Below are positions 22,904-32,493 of a stretch of 64,000 bases of DNA, piece after piece (the first letter of the stretch is position 1; every line of letters starts with the position of its first letter). Source of the stretch: Chromatiales bacterium (GTDB lineage Bacteria; Pseudomonadota; Gammaproteobacteria; UBA6429); contig JALTJN010000515.1 of NCBI GenBank assembly GCA_027076405.1, positions 1 through 64,000 of the forward strand, written 5' to 3'. The notes under the pieces were generated by a model. That model saw nothing but the letters and a program-made list of their open reading frames with translations, searched no databases and was not told the origin of the DNA. A program made the position numbers and the translations under genes.

Positions 22904-24702
22904 TTTTTAAGGTATCCTTCTTTGCTTTTTTGTTTAACAAGTAAACGGGTAAATGAGTTAATAGAACAGTAAAGCCCAAAGAAATGTTCCAGAACAGAGG
23001 CAAATAAATAGGCGCTACTGCCGGACAGTTGTCTGTCATCAACTTCTACTTCAACTTCTATTCCCCGACACATTGTTGTATGGCCATCAATTGTCAGAGG
23101 TGAACTGATTGAATGCGCTTTAACCGATGTTATTGATTCAATTAACGCTCTGGTGACAGATGATTCTTTAAAGTCATAGAGTCGGAGTATTTCCTTTAAA
23201 GCTTGAGTAGCATCATCTCGACCAGTTAATGAAAGATGATTTAAATTTAAGTGTGAAATTAGTCGCCAGCGAGCATGATTACGCAATGGCGCTCTGACAG
23301 TTTGACTTGGTTGAGTTAAGCAACGTATTTTTTCACATGGTGGTGCACTATCAACACTATGAAGCTTGGGTTGATCAGAGGAAAACGGCAATTTAGCGGG
23401 TAAATCACGGTTACTGCAAGTTGTTTGTATAACCAAAGTCCGATCATCCGGAATGTTGGGATTAAAATCTAAATCAACCAGGTTAAGAAACACATCTGTA
23501 CCATCATCACGTTCATAATTGCTCATTTTAGAGTCACGTCTGTTAGCAAACCAGAAAGCGTGGTCTTCGCTATCCTGATGCTCATGATTTAAGCCATAAA
23601 ATGGATTGTAATCCATCTCATCACCTGTTGAGGTAGATGCTGTTACTTTATCAATTGAATAAATCTCGTAACCGGTAGGACGTCGTGCGTCAGCAACGAC
23701 CTGATATTCTAATTGGGTGTGATCAAGTTTTATCGGATCTGCACGATGTTCAAATAAATTAACAACCGGACATGCCCCCAGAACAAATGTTTCTGCTGAA
23801 ATATTATGCTCAAGTTCTATATTTGAAGACTCTAAATAGATATAAAGATCTAATGTATTTGACGCATCAGCTGGCAATTTTTCTTTAATACCGACAAAGT
23901 CGATAAACATAAACTTTTCTGGAAAGATGAAATATTCAGTTAATAAGCGATAACCGATAAAGGATGAATCGGGATAGGGTAGTATTCCTTCATCTATATT
24001 GAATCCAACCGGATGAATACAATCCTTACCTAAATAGAGCGGTTTACCATCAGTTTCCGATAAGCTTGCAATGACGTTTTTGCAATTATTTAATAGTAAC
24101 TGATATAAGGGATTAATGTGTTGTGGTTGCCCTTTGAGATAAAATCTGATTTTCTCAAAATCAAGATCAGCAAAGGTGATATCTTCACTAAAAGTTTCAA
24201 GTGAAATTTTTAAAACTGCACCGGCACCACGAATGTCAGCTGAACCCGGAGTTGTAAATGGACTACCGATGAGTGATGCAGAGGTGACTTTTATGGGAAG
24301 CAATTCATTATCATAAGCTGTTGAAAAACGAACCGTTTCACCTTGAAATTGCTCTGTTTCCAATAAGGAGTTTTTCTTTATTTTATATGCGCTTTCGAGT
24401 TGTTCTTCATCTGCCATAAAGTGAACAATAGACATTGACGGAATAGGGCGTTGATAATGCGGGAATAAAACATTTAATAATGCATCAGACAACTCAGGAA
24501 AGTCATCATCAATTTTATGTTGAATACGTGCGTTTAAATATGCAAAGCCTTCAATTAATCGTGATACATGAGGATCATCTATGGTATCGGTATTAATCCC
24601 TAAACGACTTGCAATTTTTGGATGTTCATCCGAAAATTCAGCGCCTAGTTGACGTATAAAAGCTAATTCTTTTTCGTAGTAGGGGAGTAATTCGTCAGAC
24701 AT
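22867..24702 (-). CDS. tssF: T6SS baseplate protein TssF
   Basis: The main wedge protein of the T6SS baseplate. The 611-aa product has the family N-terminus LLPYYEKELAFIRQLGAEFS, then HPKIASRLG and DPHVSRLIEGFAYLNARI, all TssF/VasA signatures. The central and C-terminal region includes LTQPSQTVRAPLRNHARWRLISHLNLNHLSL in matching order. It overlaps tssE by 8 bp and tssG by 37 bp, so the three are probably translationally coupled. Confidence 0.95.
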   Translation of the reverse strand: MSDELLPYYEKELAFIRQLGAEFSDEHPKIASRLGINTDTIDDPHVSRLIEGFAYLNARIQHKIDDDFPELSDALLNVLFPHYQRPIPSMSIVHFMADEEQLESAYKIKKNSLLETEQFQGETVRFSTAYDNELLPIKVTSASLIGSPFTTPGSADIRGAGAVLKISLETFSEDITFADLDFEKIRFYLKGQPQHINPLYQLLLNNCKNVIASLSETDGKPLYLGKDCIHPVGFNIDEGILPYPDSSFIGYRLLTEYFIFPEKFMFIDFVGIKEKLPADASNTLDLYIYLESSNIELEHNISAETFVLGACPVVNLFEHRADPIKLDHTQLEYQVVADARRPTGYEIYSIDKVTASTSTGDEMDYNPFYGLNHEHQDSEDHAFWFANRRDSKMSNYERDDGTDVFLNLVDLDFNPNIPDDRTLVIQTTCSNRDLPAKLPFSSDQPKLHSVDSAPPCEKIRCLTQPSQTVRAPLRNHARWRLISHLNLNHLSLTGRDDATQALKEILRLYDFKESSVTRALIESITSVKAHSISSPLTIDGHTTMCRGIEVEVEVDDRQLSGSSAYLFASVLEHFFGLYCSINSFTRLLVKQKSKEGYLKKCPPRAGEKILL

Positions 24703-25192
24703 GTCCGGGTTCTTCTATGCTTATACTTCTTGTTACAGGTTCTAGTATAGAATCAAAAACAACAACTTCAGGAGACGGATCTGCATAAAGCGTTGCGTCT
24801 ATTCTAAAGCGCAAGGTACGATCTGTATTATCTTTATTTTCAAGATAGGAAACATTAACTTCTTTAAAGCGAGGCTCAAATTCCTTTAATATATTTTCCA
24901 TCTTAAAAGTAAATTCTTTACGTTTATCAAGATCGGTAATATTGATTGTAGCTAAATCCGGTAATCCGTAATTGAGTAATGATTTATCGAGTTCTTCAAA
25001 CTCATCACCCGGCTGCATTACGCGATATCGTGCATTCATCAGGTTTTCAAGATCTCGACGTACACTTCTTCTTAGTTGTTTGATTTTCTGATGCTGCCCC
25101 GGATCTATTTCAGATGTGTTTTCTGGTTCGTCATCAAATAAACGATCAAGAATAGATGGCCGAAGTTTTTTCTTTTTATTAACGCGCGCCAT
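24695..25192 (-). CDS. tssE: T6SS baseplate protein TssE (gp25-like)
   Basis: A 165-aa homolog of phage T4 gp25, the wedge component that starts sheath polymerisation. The ATG at 25192 (MARVNKKK) follows an AGGGAA ribosome-binding site and starts 1 bp after the tssC2 stop; a longer frame would overlap tssC2. Visible motifs are RPSILDRLFDD near the N-terminus, SVRRDLENLMNAR (the gp25 core) and the EPRFKEVNVS strand. Length is normal. Confidence 0.94.
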   Translation of the reverse strand: MARVNKKKKLRPSILDRLFDDEPENTSEIDPGQHQKIKQLRRSVRRDLENLMNARYRVMQPGDEFEELDKSLLNYGLPDLATINITDLDKRKEFTFKMENILKEFEPRFKEVNVSYLENKDNTDRTLRFRIDATLYADPSPEVVVFDSILEPVTRSISIEEPGHV

Positions 25193-25193
25193 A

Positions 25194-26720
25194 TTATTTC
25201 CCTGACTGTGCAAGTTCTGTTACTAACTCGAGTTCTGAAACCATTTGATCAAGTTGATAATGTGGTTTTAAATGAATAACACAAAGATAACTTCCCGGTT
25301 TAGCGGGGTGTTCCCTGACTTGCACGGCAGCTTCTTTTAATGGATAGCGTGCCTGCTCTTCCCATTCCAAATCATCCCTACCGGTCGTATATTTAAATAA
25401 CCAGTCACGCAAATAGTCTTCACAATCGCTTGCTGTCAGAAAAGAACCTATTTTATCGCGTATCATAATTTTAATGTAATGAGCGATACGTGAACCACAT
25501 AAAACATGTTGTAGCATACCTGATAGCTTGGCATTTATATTGGCTTCTTTAGAATCATGAACTTTTGGTGCTTGTACAGACTGGTTATTATAAAATGCGG
25601 CAAAAGGCATGTCGTAACACTGACATAAAGGGATTAAACCAAGATCACTAATTTCACGTTCTTTAGTGTCTGTTATTAAAACATCAGTGACAGGTTTAAT
25701 TGCAATATTTTCTGCATCTGTTTCAAAACAATCTACAGGAAGATTAGTTAACAGACCACCGGCAACATGATTTCTGGGGACGCCTCTTATATGACCAAAC
25801 CATCCAACATTGGCATATTCTCGTATTAATATGGCAGCAAAGCCATAACTAGCATTTCCCCACAGATAATTCTCATGTTCCGAGGTTGAAGATTTTTCGT
25901 AAAAAAAGATGCCTTTATACGAGCCGGGTTTTGTGCGGTAAGGTAAGCGCATTAAAATTCGTGGCACGGTTAAACCTAAAAATCGTGAATCAATTTTTTC
26001 ACGTAAAGCATTCCATTTTAAATATTCTTGCTGTGTGAAAACTGAACGCAAATTAATTGGACTACCTAAACCGGAAAAATTGTCTAAACCAAAAAGTTCA
26101 TAAGATGCACCAGCGATGAAAGGAGCAAATGCTGCTGCAGCAACTTGTGATATTCCTTCTAAAGTTGCGATATCATCATGCGGGTGTCTTTTGCTTATGC
26201 GATGACTAATTTCATAATCACCAATTAATACACCATAAGGTTCACCACCGGGAGTACCATACTCTTCACTATAAACTTTATGAAATAACTGACTTTGATC
26301 AAATTCCAGTGCCCGAGCCATATCCTTAACTATTTCTTTCCAGCTAATATCCAGTACTTTTATTTTAATATTTAAAGCACCTTCTGCCTGTACCGATAAA
26401 TACCATAGCCCTCGCCATGATGATTCGAGTTTTTGGAATTTCTCATTGTGAATAATAGTATTCAGCTGAATATTTATTAAATCATCAATTTCCGCAATTC
26501 TTCTGTTAAGAGCATGAATAATGTTGTCGACAGAATTGATTTGAGAGATTATTTCATACTCTTTGATCCAGTAAACAAGAGCCTTTTTTAAATCATATTC
26601 GGTTAGAAAATCATTCAGGTTTGTTATATAAGCAGGTGTATCAATAATGTCTGCTAATTTAACAGGCGGAACCGCCGTGTTCACAGAAGAGGAGATGGGT
26701 TGACTACTTGAAACAGACAC
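25194..26720 (-). CDS. tssC2: Second TssC-family sheath-like protein (TssC2/ImpD-like)
   Basis: A 508-aa paralog of the TssC next to it. Shared motifs include NEKFQKLESSWRGL, EFDQSQLFHKVY, GGEPYGVLIGDYE and the C-terminal SRIAHYIKIMIRDKIGSF. It differs at the N-terminus (Pro/Val-rich, then AYITNLNDFLTEYDL). Tandem TssC homologs of this kind (ImpC/ImpD) are known in some T6SS loci; the second copy's role is not well fixed. A hairpin with a T-run separates it from tssC1, so it is probably made in smaller amounts. Whether it enters the sheath or caps it is inference. Confidence 0.88.
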   Translation of the reverse strand: MSVSSSQPISSSVNTAVPPVKLADIIDTPAYITNLNDFLTEYDLKKALVYWIKEYEIISQINSVDNIIHALNRRIAEIDDLINIQLNTIIHNEKFQKLESSWRGLWYLSVQAEGALNIKIKVLDISWKEIVKDMARALEFDQSQLFHKVYSEEYGTPGGEPYGVLIGDYEISHRISKRHPHDDIATLEGISQVAAAAFAPFIAGASYELFGLDNFSGLGSPINLRSVFTQQEYLKWNALREKIDSRFLGLTVPRILMRLPYRTKPGSYKGIFFYEKSSTSEHENYLWGNASYGFAAILIREYANVGWFGHIRGVPRNHVAGGLLTNLPVDCFETDAENIAIKPVTDVLITDTKEREISDLGLIPLCQCYDMPFAAFYNNQSVQAPKVHDSKEANINAKLSGMLQHVLCGSRIAHYIKIMIRDKIGSFLTASDCEDYLRDWLFKYTTGRDDLEWEEQARYPLKEAAVQVREHPAKPGSYLCVIHLKPHYQLDQMVSELELVTELAQSGK

Positions 26721-26735
26721 AAGGTTTTCATTTTA

Positions 26736-26764
26736 AAGAAAACGGGGATCAAGACTGATCCCCG
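26736..26764 (-). terminator. Intrinsic terminator/attenuator between tssC1 and tssC2
   Basis: A perfect 8-bp GC-rich stem (CGGGGATC at 26743-26750, GATCCCCG at 26757-26764; 6-nt loop). On the minus strand it is followed by TTTTCTTT. It lies just after the tssC1 stop. As an attenuator it would favour tssA-tssB-tssC1 over the baseplate genes, which fits sheath stoichiometry. Confidence 0.7.
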
Positions 26765-26774
26765 ATTAATTTAA

Positions 26775-28259
26775 TTATCCTGCTTTTGGAATGTTAGCTA
26801 CAAGGCGAAGAGATGCGCTGAGTTCTTCCATTTGTAACCATGGACGCATCCAGGCAATTGCGCTGTAAACACCTGGCTGACCCGGTACTTCTTTTACTTC
26901 AACACTGGCTTCAGCTAAAGGAAATTTTGCTTTCATTTCTGCACTTGCACCCGGGCTGCCGTTAACATAATTAGCAATCCAGCGGTTAAGCCATTCTTCA
27001 GCATCTGATGCTTCCATGAATGAACCGATTTTATCGCGTGCCATTACTTTTAAGAAATGAGCGATACGTGAGGTTGCCATAATATAAGGTAGTCGAGCAG
27101 AAATTTCTGCATTCGATGTTGCATCCGGATCATCAAACTTCTTAGGTTTTTGTGTAGTTTGTGCACCAAAAAATACAGCATAATCAGTATTTTTATAATG
27201 ACATAACGGTAAGAAACCTAATTTACTAAGCTCAGCTTCACGGCGGTCTGTAATACCAATTTCAGTAGGGCATTTTTGATCAACATCACCATCATCACTA
27301 ACAAATGTATGACTTGGTAAGCCTTCAACTTTACCGCCACCTTCGGCACCACGTATACTGGTACACCAGCCATTTTCAGAAAATGACTTGGTTAGTGTTG
27401 TACCCATAGAGTAGGCAGCATTCATCCAGCAATAGTCATCATGATCACTTTCAAGCTGACGACCATCAGAATCCATATTGGCTTCTTCAAAATTAAATGC
27501 TTCGATTGGCTTTGTCGCAGAACCATACGGCAAGCGGGCTAAGACACGAGGCATTGTTAATGTAACAAAGCGAGAGTCTTCAGAGTCACGGAAACTGCGC
27601 CATTTGATATATTCTGCAGAATCGAAGATTTTTTCTAAATCACGTGGCTTTGATAATTCGGTAAAGCTGTCAAAACCAAACATTTCAGGTGCCGCTGCAG
27701 AAATAAACGGACAGAAACCTGCAGCTGCAATATTGGACATGTTAGACAATAAATCTAAATCATCCGGGTGTCCTGAAAATTCATAATCGCCAATCAGTGC
27801 AGCATATGGTTCACCACCGGCTGTACCAAATTCACTTTCATAAATTTTCTTGAAAGTCTGACTTTGATCAAATTCAACAGCTTTTTCGAGATCTTTAGTT
27901 AACTCTTTTTTGTTCAGGTTAAGCATGCGAATTTTTAATTGTGAACTTGTTTCAGAGTTCATCACTAAATGATTCAGTCCTCGCCATGAACCTTCCAGCT
28001 TTTGCATTTTTTCATTTTGCATAATGGCTGATAACTGCTTGGACATAACCTTATCAATAGCAGCAATGGCGTTATTGATAGTGACGGTTAAATTTTTATC
28101 CCATTTAACCGAACCGCTCATAGCTTCTTTTGTTAACGTTTTAAGTAGCTCTTCAGTTTCATCACGAGTCGTTTGTTTAGTTGCACCAATAGCTTGTTCA
28201 AGGAAACTGACTTCCGTGGCTTCGGCTTCTTGTGCTTCTGCTGCTTGTTTCTTAGCCAT
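26775..28259 (-). CDS. tssC: T6SS contractile sheath large subunit TssC (VipB)
   Basis: The main sheath subunit, which assembles with TssB around the Hcp tube. The 494-aa protein has the canonical [33 protein letters not shown] and [14 protein letters not shown] motifs, the [13 protein letters not shown] segment and the C-terminal [21 protein letters not shown]. The N-terminus is acidic and Ala-rich (about 40 residues). The tssB stop and tssC start overlap by 1 bp at 28259, the standard coupled pair. Confidence 0.97.
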   Translation of the reverse strand: MAKKQAAEAQEAEATEVSFLEQAIGATKQTTRDETEELLKTLTKEAMSGSVKWDKNLTVTINNAIAAIDKVMSKQLSAIMQNEKMQKLEGSWRGLNHLVMNSETSSQLKIRMLNLNKKELTKDLEKAVEFDQSQTFKKIYESEFGTAGGEPYAALIGDYEFSGHPDDLDLLSNMSNIAAAGFCPFISAAAPEMFGFDSFTELSKPRDLEKIFDSAEYIKWRSFRDSEDSRFVTLTMPRVLARLPYGSATKPIEAFNFEEANMDSDGRQLESDHDDYCWMNAAYSMGTTLTKSFSENGWCTSIRGAEGGGKVEGLPSHTFVSDDGDVDQKCPTEIGITDRREAELSKLGFLPLCHYKNTDYAVFFGAQTTQKPKKFDDPDATSNAEISARLPYIMATSRIAHFLKVMARDKIGSFMEASDAEEWLNRWIANYVNGSPGASAEMKAKFPLAEASVEVKEVPGQPGVYSAIAWMRPWLQMEELSASLRLVANIPKAG

Positions 28260-28774
28260 TATTTATCACCTTTGTCATCATCAATACCAAGTTCACTTGA
28301 AAGTGATGCGATAGCATCTGTATTACTTAATACTTCTTCAAGTATGGTTTCTAAATCATCCGAACGATCTGCTTTTGTTAACAAATCGCGTAATTTATTA
28401 CGCGTATCGAGTAATTTTTTTAATGGTTCAACCTTATCGACGATTCTGTGTGGTTCAAAGTCTTCCATGCTTTTAAAAGCAAGGTCGACAGAGATTTCAC
28501 TGCCATCATCTTCAAGTGTATTTTCAACTTTCATCGAGAGTTCAGGAGCAATATTGTTCATCACTTCATTAAAGTTGTCCCGATCGATTTGAGAAAACTT
28601 ACGATCTTTGAGTGGCTTTTTATTCTCGGTGTTGTCACCTGAATAATCGCCCATCACACCCATTACAAAAGGAATTTCCTTTTCTGATACCGCGCCATTT
28701 GTTTCGACATCGTATGTAATATGTACGCGTGGTTTACGTACTCGTTTTAATTTATCGTGAATACTATCAGCCAT
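28259..28774 (-). CDS. tssB: T6SS contractile sheath small subunit TssB (VipA)
   Basis: The 171-aa partner of TssC and the sheath component recognised by ClpV. Signatures are the N-terminal [25 protein letters not shown], then [15 protein letters not shown] and [13 protein letters not shown]. The C-terminal helix region ([23 protein letters not shown]) is typical. It lies 31 bp after tssA. Confidence 0.97.
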   Translation of the reverse strand: MADSIHDKLKRVRKPRVHITYDVETNGAVSEKEIPFVMGVMGDYSGDNTENKKPLKDRKFSQIDRDNFNEVMNNIAPELSMKVENTLEDDGSEISVDLAFKSMEDFEPHRIVDKVEPLKKLLDTRNKLRDLLTKADRSDDLETILEEVLSNTDAIASLSSELGIDDDKGDK

Positions 28775-28805
28775 AATCCTTTACCTCATGTTATGTTGGT
28801 GGCTA

Positions 28806-29909
28806 TTATTCTTCATCAGTTTTAACACCTGTTAACGAACTGTAATAGTTCAAAGATGAAGAGTCTGGAATAAGTTCTCGCATTAATTCACTCAGTGACA
28901 TGTCACCCCATTTAACCGCTTTTTCTAAAGCGTAAGAAATAGGCGAGTGAGGTTCTGTTTTTCTAAAAAATTCAGATATTTCATTTAATCGTTTAAAAGC
29001 ATCAACACGCGTTTTAATTGGTCCGGAGGTGCTTTGTGGTTCTGAAGACTCTGCTGAAGCTGTGCCATCTTCATTAAATTCTTCTTCGTTTGAAGATTCA
29101 TCGGGTAATTTATATTTGCCGATATGGTTGATGACACCAAGTGTGTCTTCAAGTGTATTGATAATATTACTTGTTGGAGGAGCATCTATATTGCCGCAAT
29201 GCTCGTCAAGCATACGGCTAATTTCACGATAATCTGCCAGACACGTGGCAACGTCATCTCTGAGGTTTACAAAGAAGTCTTCACTCGAACCGGAAACAAC
29301 ATTCTCGATATCTTCTATATTGAAACCGATTTTATTAGATTTTTCAGCCCGGCTTTCATCATCAGAAATTTTTTGAATATCAAGGGCCTGCTTGTATTGC
29401 CAAAAATTAAATGGGCCGGGTTGAACATCATCGGTTATATTGACGTTTCGTATCGGTGCAATTAAGACACCTTCTGCACCTTCACCATTTAAACCGGTTA
29501 AAGATGACACGCGAGTTTCAATACCGTCTTCATCTGGAAGGGGATAGAGGTTGTCCCAATATTTTTCTATCATTTGCTTTATGATTGAAAAACCGGCTTT
29601 TAAACCGGAAAAGCCATAACGTCTAATGAGTGCTTCGGTATACCAGCTGGCAATTTCTAAATCTTTTGAATTGTTTTTAAGAATTTCCGGGGCAAGCTCA
29701 AGAATTTTACGCCAGTTTTCATCTGCTTCGGTGCTGCCACCGTCAAACATACTGTTTCGTTCGGCAGCACGAGCTGAATTGCGAGCATCTTTAATTGTGT
29801 AATAGGCGGACGAAGGTGATGCGTCTTCACGAATATCTATACCGACGGGATTATCTTCGGAAACAGGCTCGAGTAAACTATTAATGTCAATGATTGCTTC
29901 AGATGGCAT
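28806..29909 (-). CDS. tssA: T6SS assembly protein TssA (ImpA_N domain)
   Basis: The 367-aa protein starts with an ImpA_N domain: LLEPVSEDNPVGIDIRED, then WRKILELAPEILKNNSKDLEIASWYTEALIRRYGFSGLKAGF. The length is close to the short TssA form (P. aeruginosa TssA1, about 344 aa) rather than the roughly 540-aa capping form of enteroaggregative E. coli. The middle is acidic (Glu/Ser-rich at about 290-305) and the C-terminal part (AFKRLNEISEFFRKTEPHSPI) matches the family. It is the first gene of the minus operon, with a good promoter about 70 bp upstream. Confidence 0.93.
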   Translation of the reverse strand: MPSEAIIDINSLLEPVSEDNPVGIDIREDASPSSAYYTIKDARNSARAAERNSMFDGGSTEADENWRKILELAPEILKNNSKDLEIASWYTEALIRRYGFSGLKAGFSIIKQMIEKYWDNLYPLPDEDGIETRVSSLTGLNGEGAEGVLIAPIRNVNITDDVQPGPFNFWQYKQALDIQKISDDESRAEKSNKIGFNIEDIENVVSGSSEDFFVNLRDDVATCLADYREISRMLDEHCGNIDAPPTSNIINTLEDTLGVINHIGKYKLPDESSNEEEFNEDGTASAESSEPQSTSGPIKTRVDAFKRLNEISEFFRKTEPHSPISYALEKAVKWGDMSLSELMRELIPDSSSLNYYSSLTGVKTDEE

Positions 29910-30325
29910 CTTTACGTCCTTGTTAATAAAATCTTACTTCCTGGTAACTCTACATTAGCTCGAATGTGGAGATGTGTTATTTATAAAATATTGCAGCGTC
30001 ATTGTCAAAGCAAGATTGTGAAATAGTTCTAAAAAGGCACAGATTTATTGTATTAATTATATTTTCAATGTTGAGAAAATATTATTCTATATATATCTAA
30101 TCAAAAATGTGAACTGATGCACATATTATTTATAGAAGATTATGCAAAAGTGACTTGGAACGAGAAGCAGGTCATTGTACTATATGTCACAGATACAAGA
30201 TTGCTGCATGGGATAAGAGGTTGTTGATCTTATCCTTATCAATAAGGATATTCGGTTAGCTTACTTAAAAGTTTTTTGATTTAAGTGAAAGTAAAACCGA
30301 GCTATTTATCAGGATGATAGTTTGT
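29910..30325. promoter_or_regulatory. Divergent T6SS control region with clustered inverted repeats
   Basis: A 416-bp AT-rich region between divergent tssA and tagH, with no gene. Besides the minus-strand promoter it contains three inverted repeats near tagH. They are GGATAAG (30211-30217) with CTTATCC (30229-30235); ATCCTTA-TCAA-TAAGGAT (30232-30249), which overlaps the first; and ACTTAAA with TTTAAGT (about 30263-30286). The first two share an arm, so they are mutually exclusive as hairpins, or they are operators for one protein. No clear sigma-54 -24/-12 element was seen. Confidence 0.5.
29980..30008 (-). promoter_or_regulatory. Sigma-70-type promoter for the tssA operon
   Basis: On the minus strand a perfect -35 TTGACA (30003-30008), a 17-bp spacer and TATAAA (29980-29985). 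Transcription would start near 29973, leaving a 5' leader of about 64 nt before the tssA ATG. This is the best promoter match I found in the window. Confidence 0.75.
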
Positions 30326-31915
30326 ATGTCTATAGTTATTTCAATTGTTAAGTTGCCCGAAAATTCGGCAGACACAAAATCAACCCATACTTTTGCACAA
30401 CAAGGCGGCACTATCGGGCGCGGACCTGATAATGAATGGGTATTGCAAGATCCTGAACGCTTTATCTCCTCGCAACATAGTAAAATTTCATTTGAAAATG
30501 GTCAGTATTATCTGACTGATTTAAGTACTAACGGGACATTTCAAAATGGTTCTGCAGAACCTATTGGTAAAGGGAATACCATTAAACTCAATGATGGCGA
30601 TAAATTTTCGTTAGGTGACTATGAGTTTTTAACCAGCGTCTGGCAACCAGAAGAGCAAAATATAGATACCAGTGCTGGCCCTTTTTCGAATGCAGTCGTT
30701 ACACCTGAAGCACAACCTGCACAAGTCACTAATTCAGCAGCAGAAGAGGATTATTTTAGTTCTGCAAATTCCTCTTCTATTGATAATTTTGCCAGCCCAT
30801 TAGCTGGGCACGTTCAAAATGCTGACGCTTTATTTAGTCCGGAACCGATTCAAACCGATCCATTAGCAGCGTTAGACAGTGCACAAAGTTTTGCACCCGC
30901 CCCCGAATTTGATTCATTTAATCAGCAACCTGCATTTGGACTGAGCCAGTCTGATCAAGCGGATCCTATGCAACAGGCTGTTAGCTGGCCGAATGCAACA
31001 ATCGAAGCGGGTGCTATTCCCGAGAACTGGGAAGATGATCTTTTAGCTGCCGTTCCACCGCCAGCCCCTATCAATAAAGCTAATTTTCTTGATAACGATT
31101 CTTTTAAGACAAAGCCTGTTACTGACAAAGCTGCTGTTGATAAGAAGAGTGCCTTAGAAAAAGCCAATGAAAAAATACTGGCCGAAATTGCTATTCTTAA
31201 AAAACAGGCACAAAAACAAGCGTTACAAGAACAAATTAAAAAAAACACGTCACAGCAAAATGCACCTGTTACTGCGAAACAAGATAATGCTCAGCAAAAG
31301 GTAAACAGATCATCAACAAATAATGAACAATTATTAATTGATGTATTGGGACTAGGGCAACACAAGCTAAATGATGAAAAAGTCATTGAAATCAATCAGG
31401 TGGTTGGAGAATTAGTGAGGGAAACGATAACTGGCATGATGCAGGTTTTAAGTTCTCGAAGCACGATTAAAAATGAATTTCGTATGAATGTGACAACAAT
31501 TCAACCTGTAGAAAACAATCCTTTAAAATTTTCTGCAAATGTTGATGATGCAATTGAAAATATGTTTATTAAAGATGGTAATGCCTATAAAAAACCGGTT
31601 GAGGCAATCAAAGAAGGCTTTGAAGGAATTGCTGAACATCAGGTTGCTATTCTTGCGGGTATAAGAACAGCATTTAAAGGCGTATTAAACCGTTTCGATC
31701 CTATTGTGTTAGAACAAAGATTTGAACAGTTCAATAAGCCTGGAATTATACCGGGGATGAGTAAAGCTAAAAACTGGGATTCATATAAACAATATTACAA
31801 AGAGCTGGTAGATGATATGGATAATTCATTCCAGCATCTATTCGGTTATGAATTTGTTCAGGCGTATGAAGAACAACTACAAAAAATTGCAATTGCTCGA
31901 AAAACAAATCAATAA
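30326..31915 (+). CDS. tagH: T6SS FHA-domain protein (TagH/Fha)
   Basis: A phosphothreonine-reading scaffold that couples kinase signalling to T6SS assembly. The ATG at 30326 is preferred because AGGA lies 11 bp upstream; an ATG at 30314 sits on that AGGA. The product is 529 aa. The FHA domain (about residues 25-95) has the canonical GRGPDNEWVL, SSQHSKI and STNGTFQNG loops. A Gln/Pro/Ala-rich linker (about 110-260) and a coiled coil (about 270-310) follow. The conserved C-terminal type VI FHA domain (about 330-525) ends FGYEFVQAYEEQLQKI. It is the first gene of the plus operon. Confidence 0.95.
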   Translation: MSIVISIVKLPENSADTKSTHTFAQQGGTIGRGPDNEWVLQDPERFISSQHSKISFENGQYYLTDLSTNGTFQNGSAEPIGKGNTIKLNDGDKFSLGDYEFLTSVWQPEEQNIDTSAGPFSNAVVTPEAQPAQVTNSAAEEDYFSSANSSSIDNFASPLAGHVQNADALFSPEPIQTDPLAALDSAQSFAPAPEFDSFNQQPAFGLSQSDQADPMQQAVSWPNATIEAGAIPENWEDDLLAAVPPPAPINKANFLDNDSFKTKPVTDKAAVDKKSALEKANEKILAEIAILKKQAQKQALQEQIKKNTSQQNAPVTAKQDNAQQKVNRSSTNNEQLLIDVLGLGQHKLNDEKVIEINQVVGELVRETITGMMQVLSSRSTIKNEFRMNVTTIQPVENNPLKFSANVDDAIENMFIKDGNAYKKPVEAIKEGFEGIAEHQVAILAGIRTAFKGVLNRFDPIVLEQRFEQFNKPGIIPGMSKAKNWDSYKQYYKELVDDMDNSFQHLFGYEFVQAYEEQLQKIAIARKTNQ

Positions 31916-31928
31916 AACAGGGTGAAAC

Positions 31929-32438
31929 ATGAAATATATGATGTTTATTAAGGTCGTTCTTTTATCGTTGTCGATGCTAGCTTTATCTGCATGTTCATCA
32001 ATTAATAGTTCTGTAGGTAGCTTATTTAATATGGATACCGATCTGGAAATTAAATTTAAAGTGGATGCAGATGTGAATCCTGATGATGATAAAAAACCTT
32101 CTCCTTTGTTTGTCAGAATGTATCAGCTTAAATCAACAAAAATGTTTAGCCGGGCAAACTTTATTGACTTGTATGAAAAAGATAAAGAAGTACTGGGTGC
32201 CGATATGATTTCCAAGCAGAAATTAAGACGAATTAAGCCTGGCGAAAGTAGAAATGAAAATTTTGTGTTAAATAAAGAAACTCGTTATATCGGTTTATAT
32301 GCCGAGTTCTTACGTTTTAAAAAGTCATCTTATAAATTATTAATTCCGGTTGTGCCAACAAATGTTATTGGTACAACTGAAGAAGTGTTAATTGCAGGAA
32401 ATAAACTTATTCACTTGAGTAAGCGTTCAGAGAAATAA
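31929..32438 (+). CDS. tssJ: T6SS outer-membrane lipoprotein TssJ
   Basis: A 169-aa lipoprotein that anchors the TssM/TssL complex at the outer membrane. The signal peptide ends in lipobox LSAC (Cys22). The mature part has the TssJ/VasD features VNPDDDKKPSPLFVRMYQLKS and the KPGESRNENFVLNKETRYIGLYAEF strand region. It lies 13 bp after tagH and has a consensus-like GGGTGAA before the ATG. Confidence 0.94.
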   Translation: MKYMMFIKVVLLSLSMLALSACSSINSSVGSLFNMDTDLEIKFKVDADVNPDDDKKPSPLFVRMYQLKSTKMFSRANFIDLYEKDKEVLGADMISKQKLRRIKPGESRNENFVLNKETRYIGLYAEFLRFKKSSYKLLIPVVPTNVIGTTEEVLIAGNKLIHLSKRSEK

Positions 32439-32493
32439 TTAACAATAATTATTTTGAACGACAAATAAATATACATTAAACAGGCAAATAATT

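Noticed and set aside
29910..30325. Sigma-54 promoter in the divergent T6SS region
   Set aside because: GG and GC pairs were seen (for example near 30156), but the spacing is 8 instead of 10 bp, so no -24/-12 element is supported.
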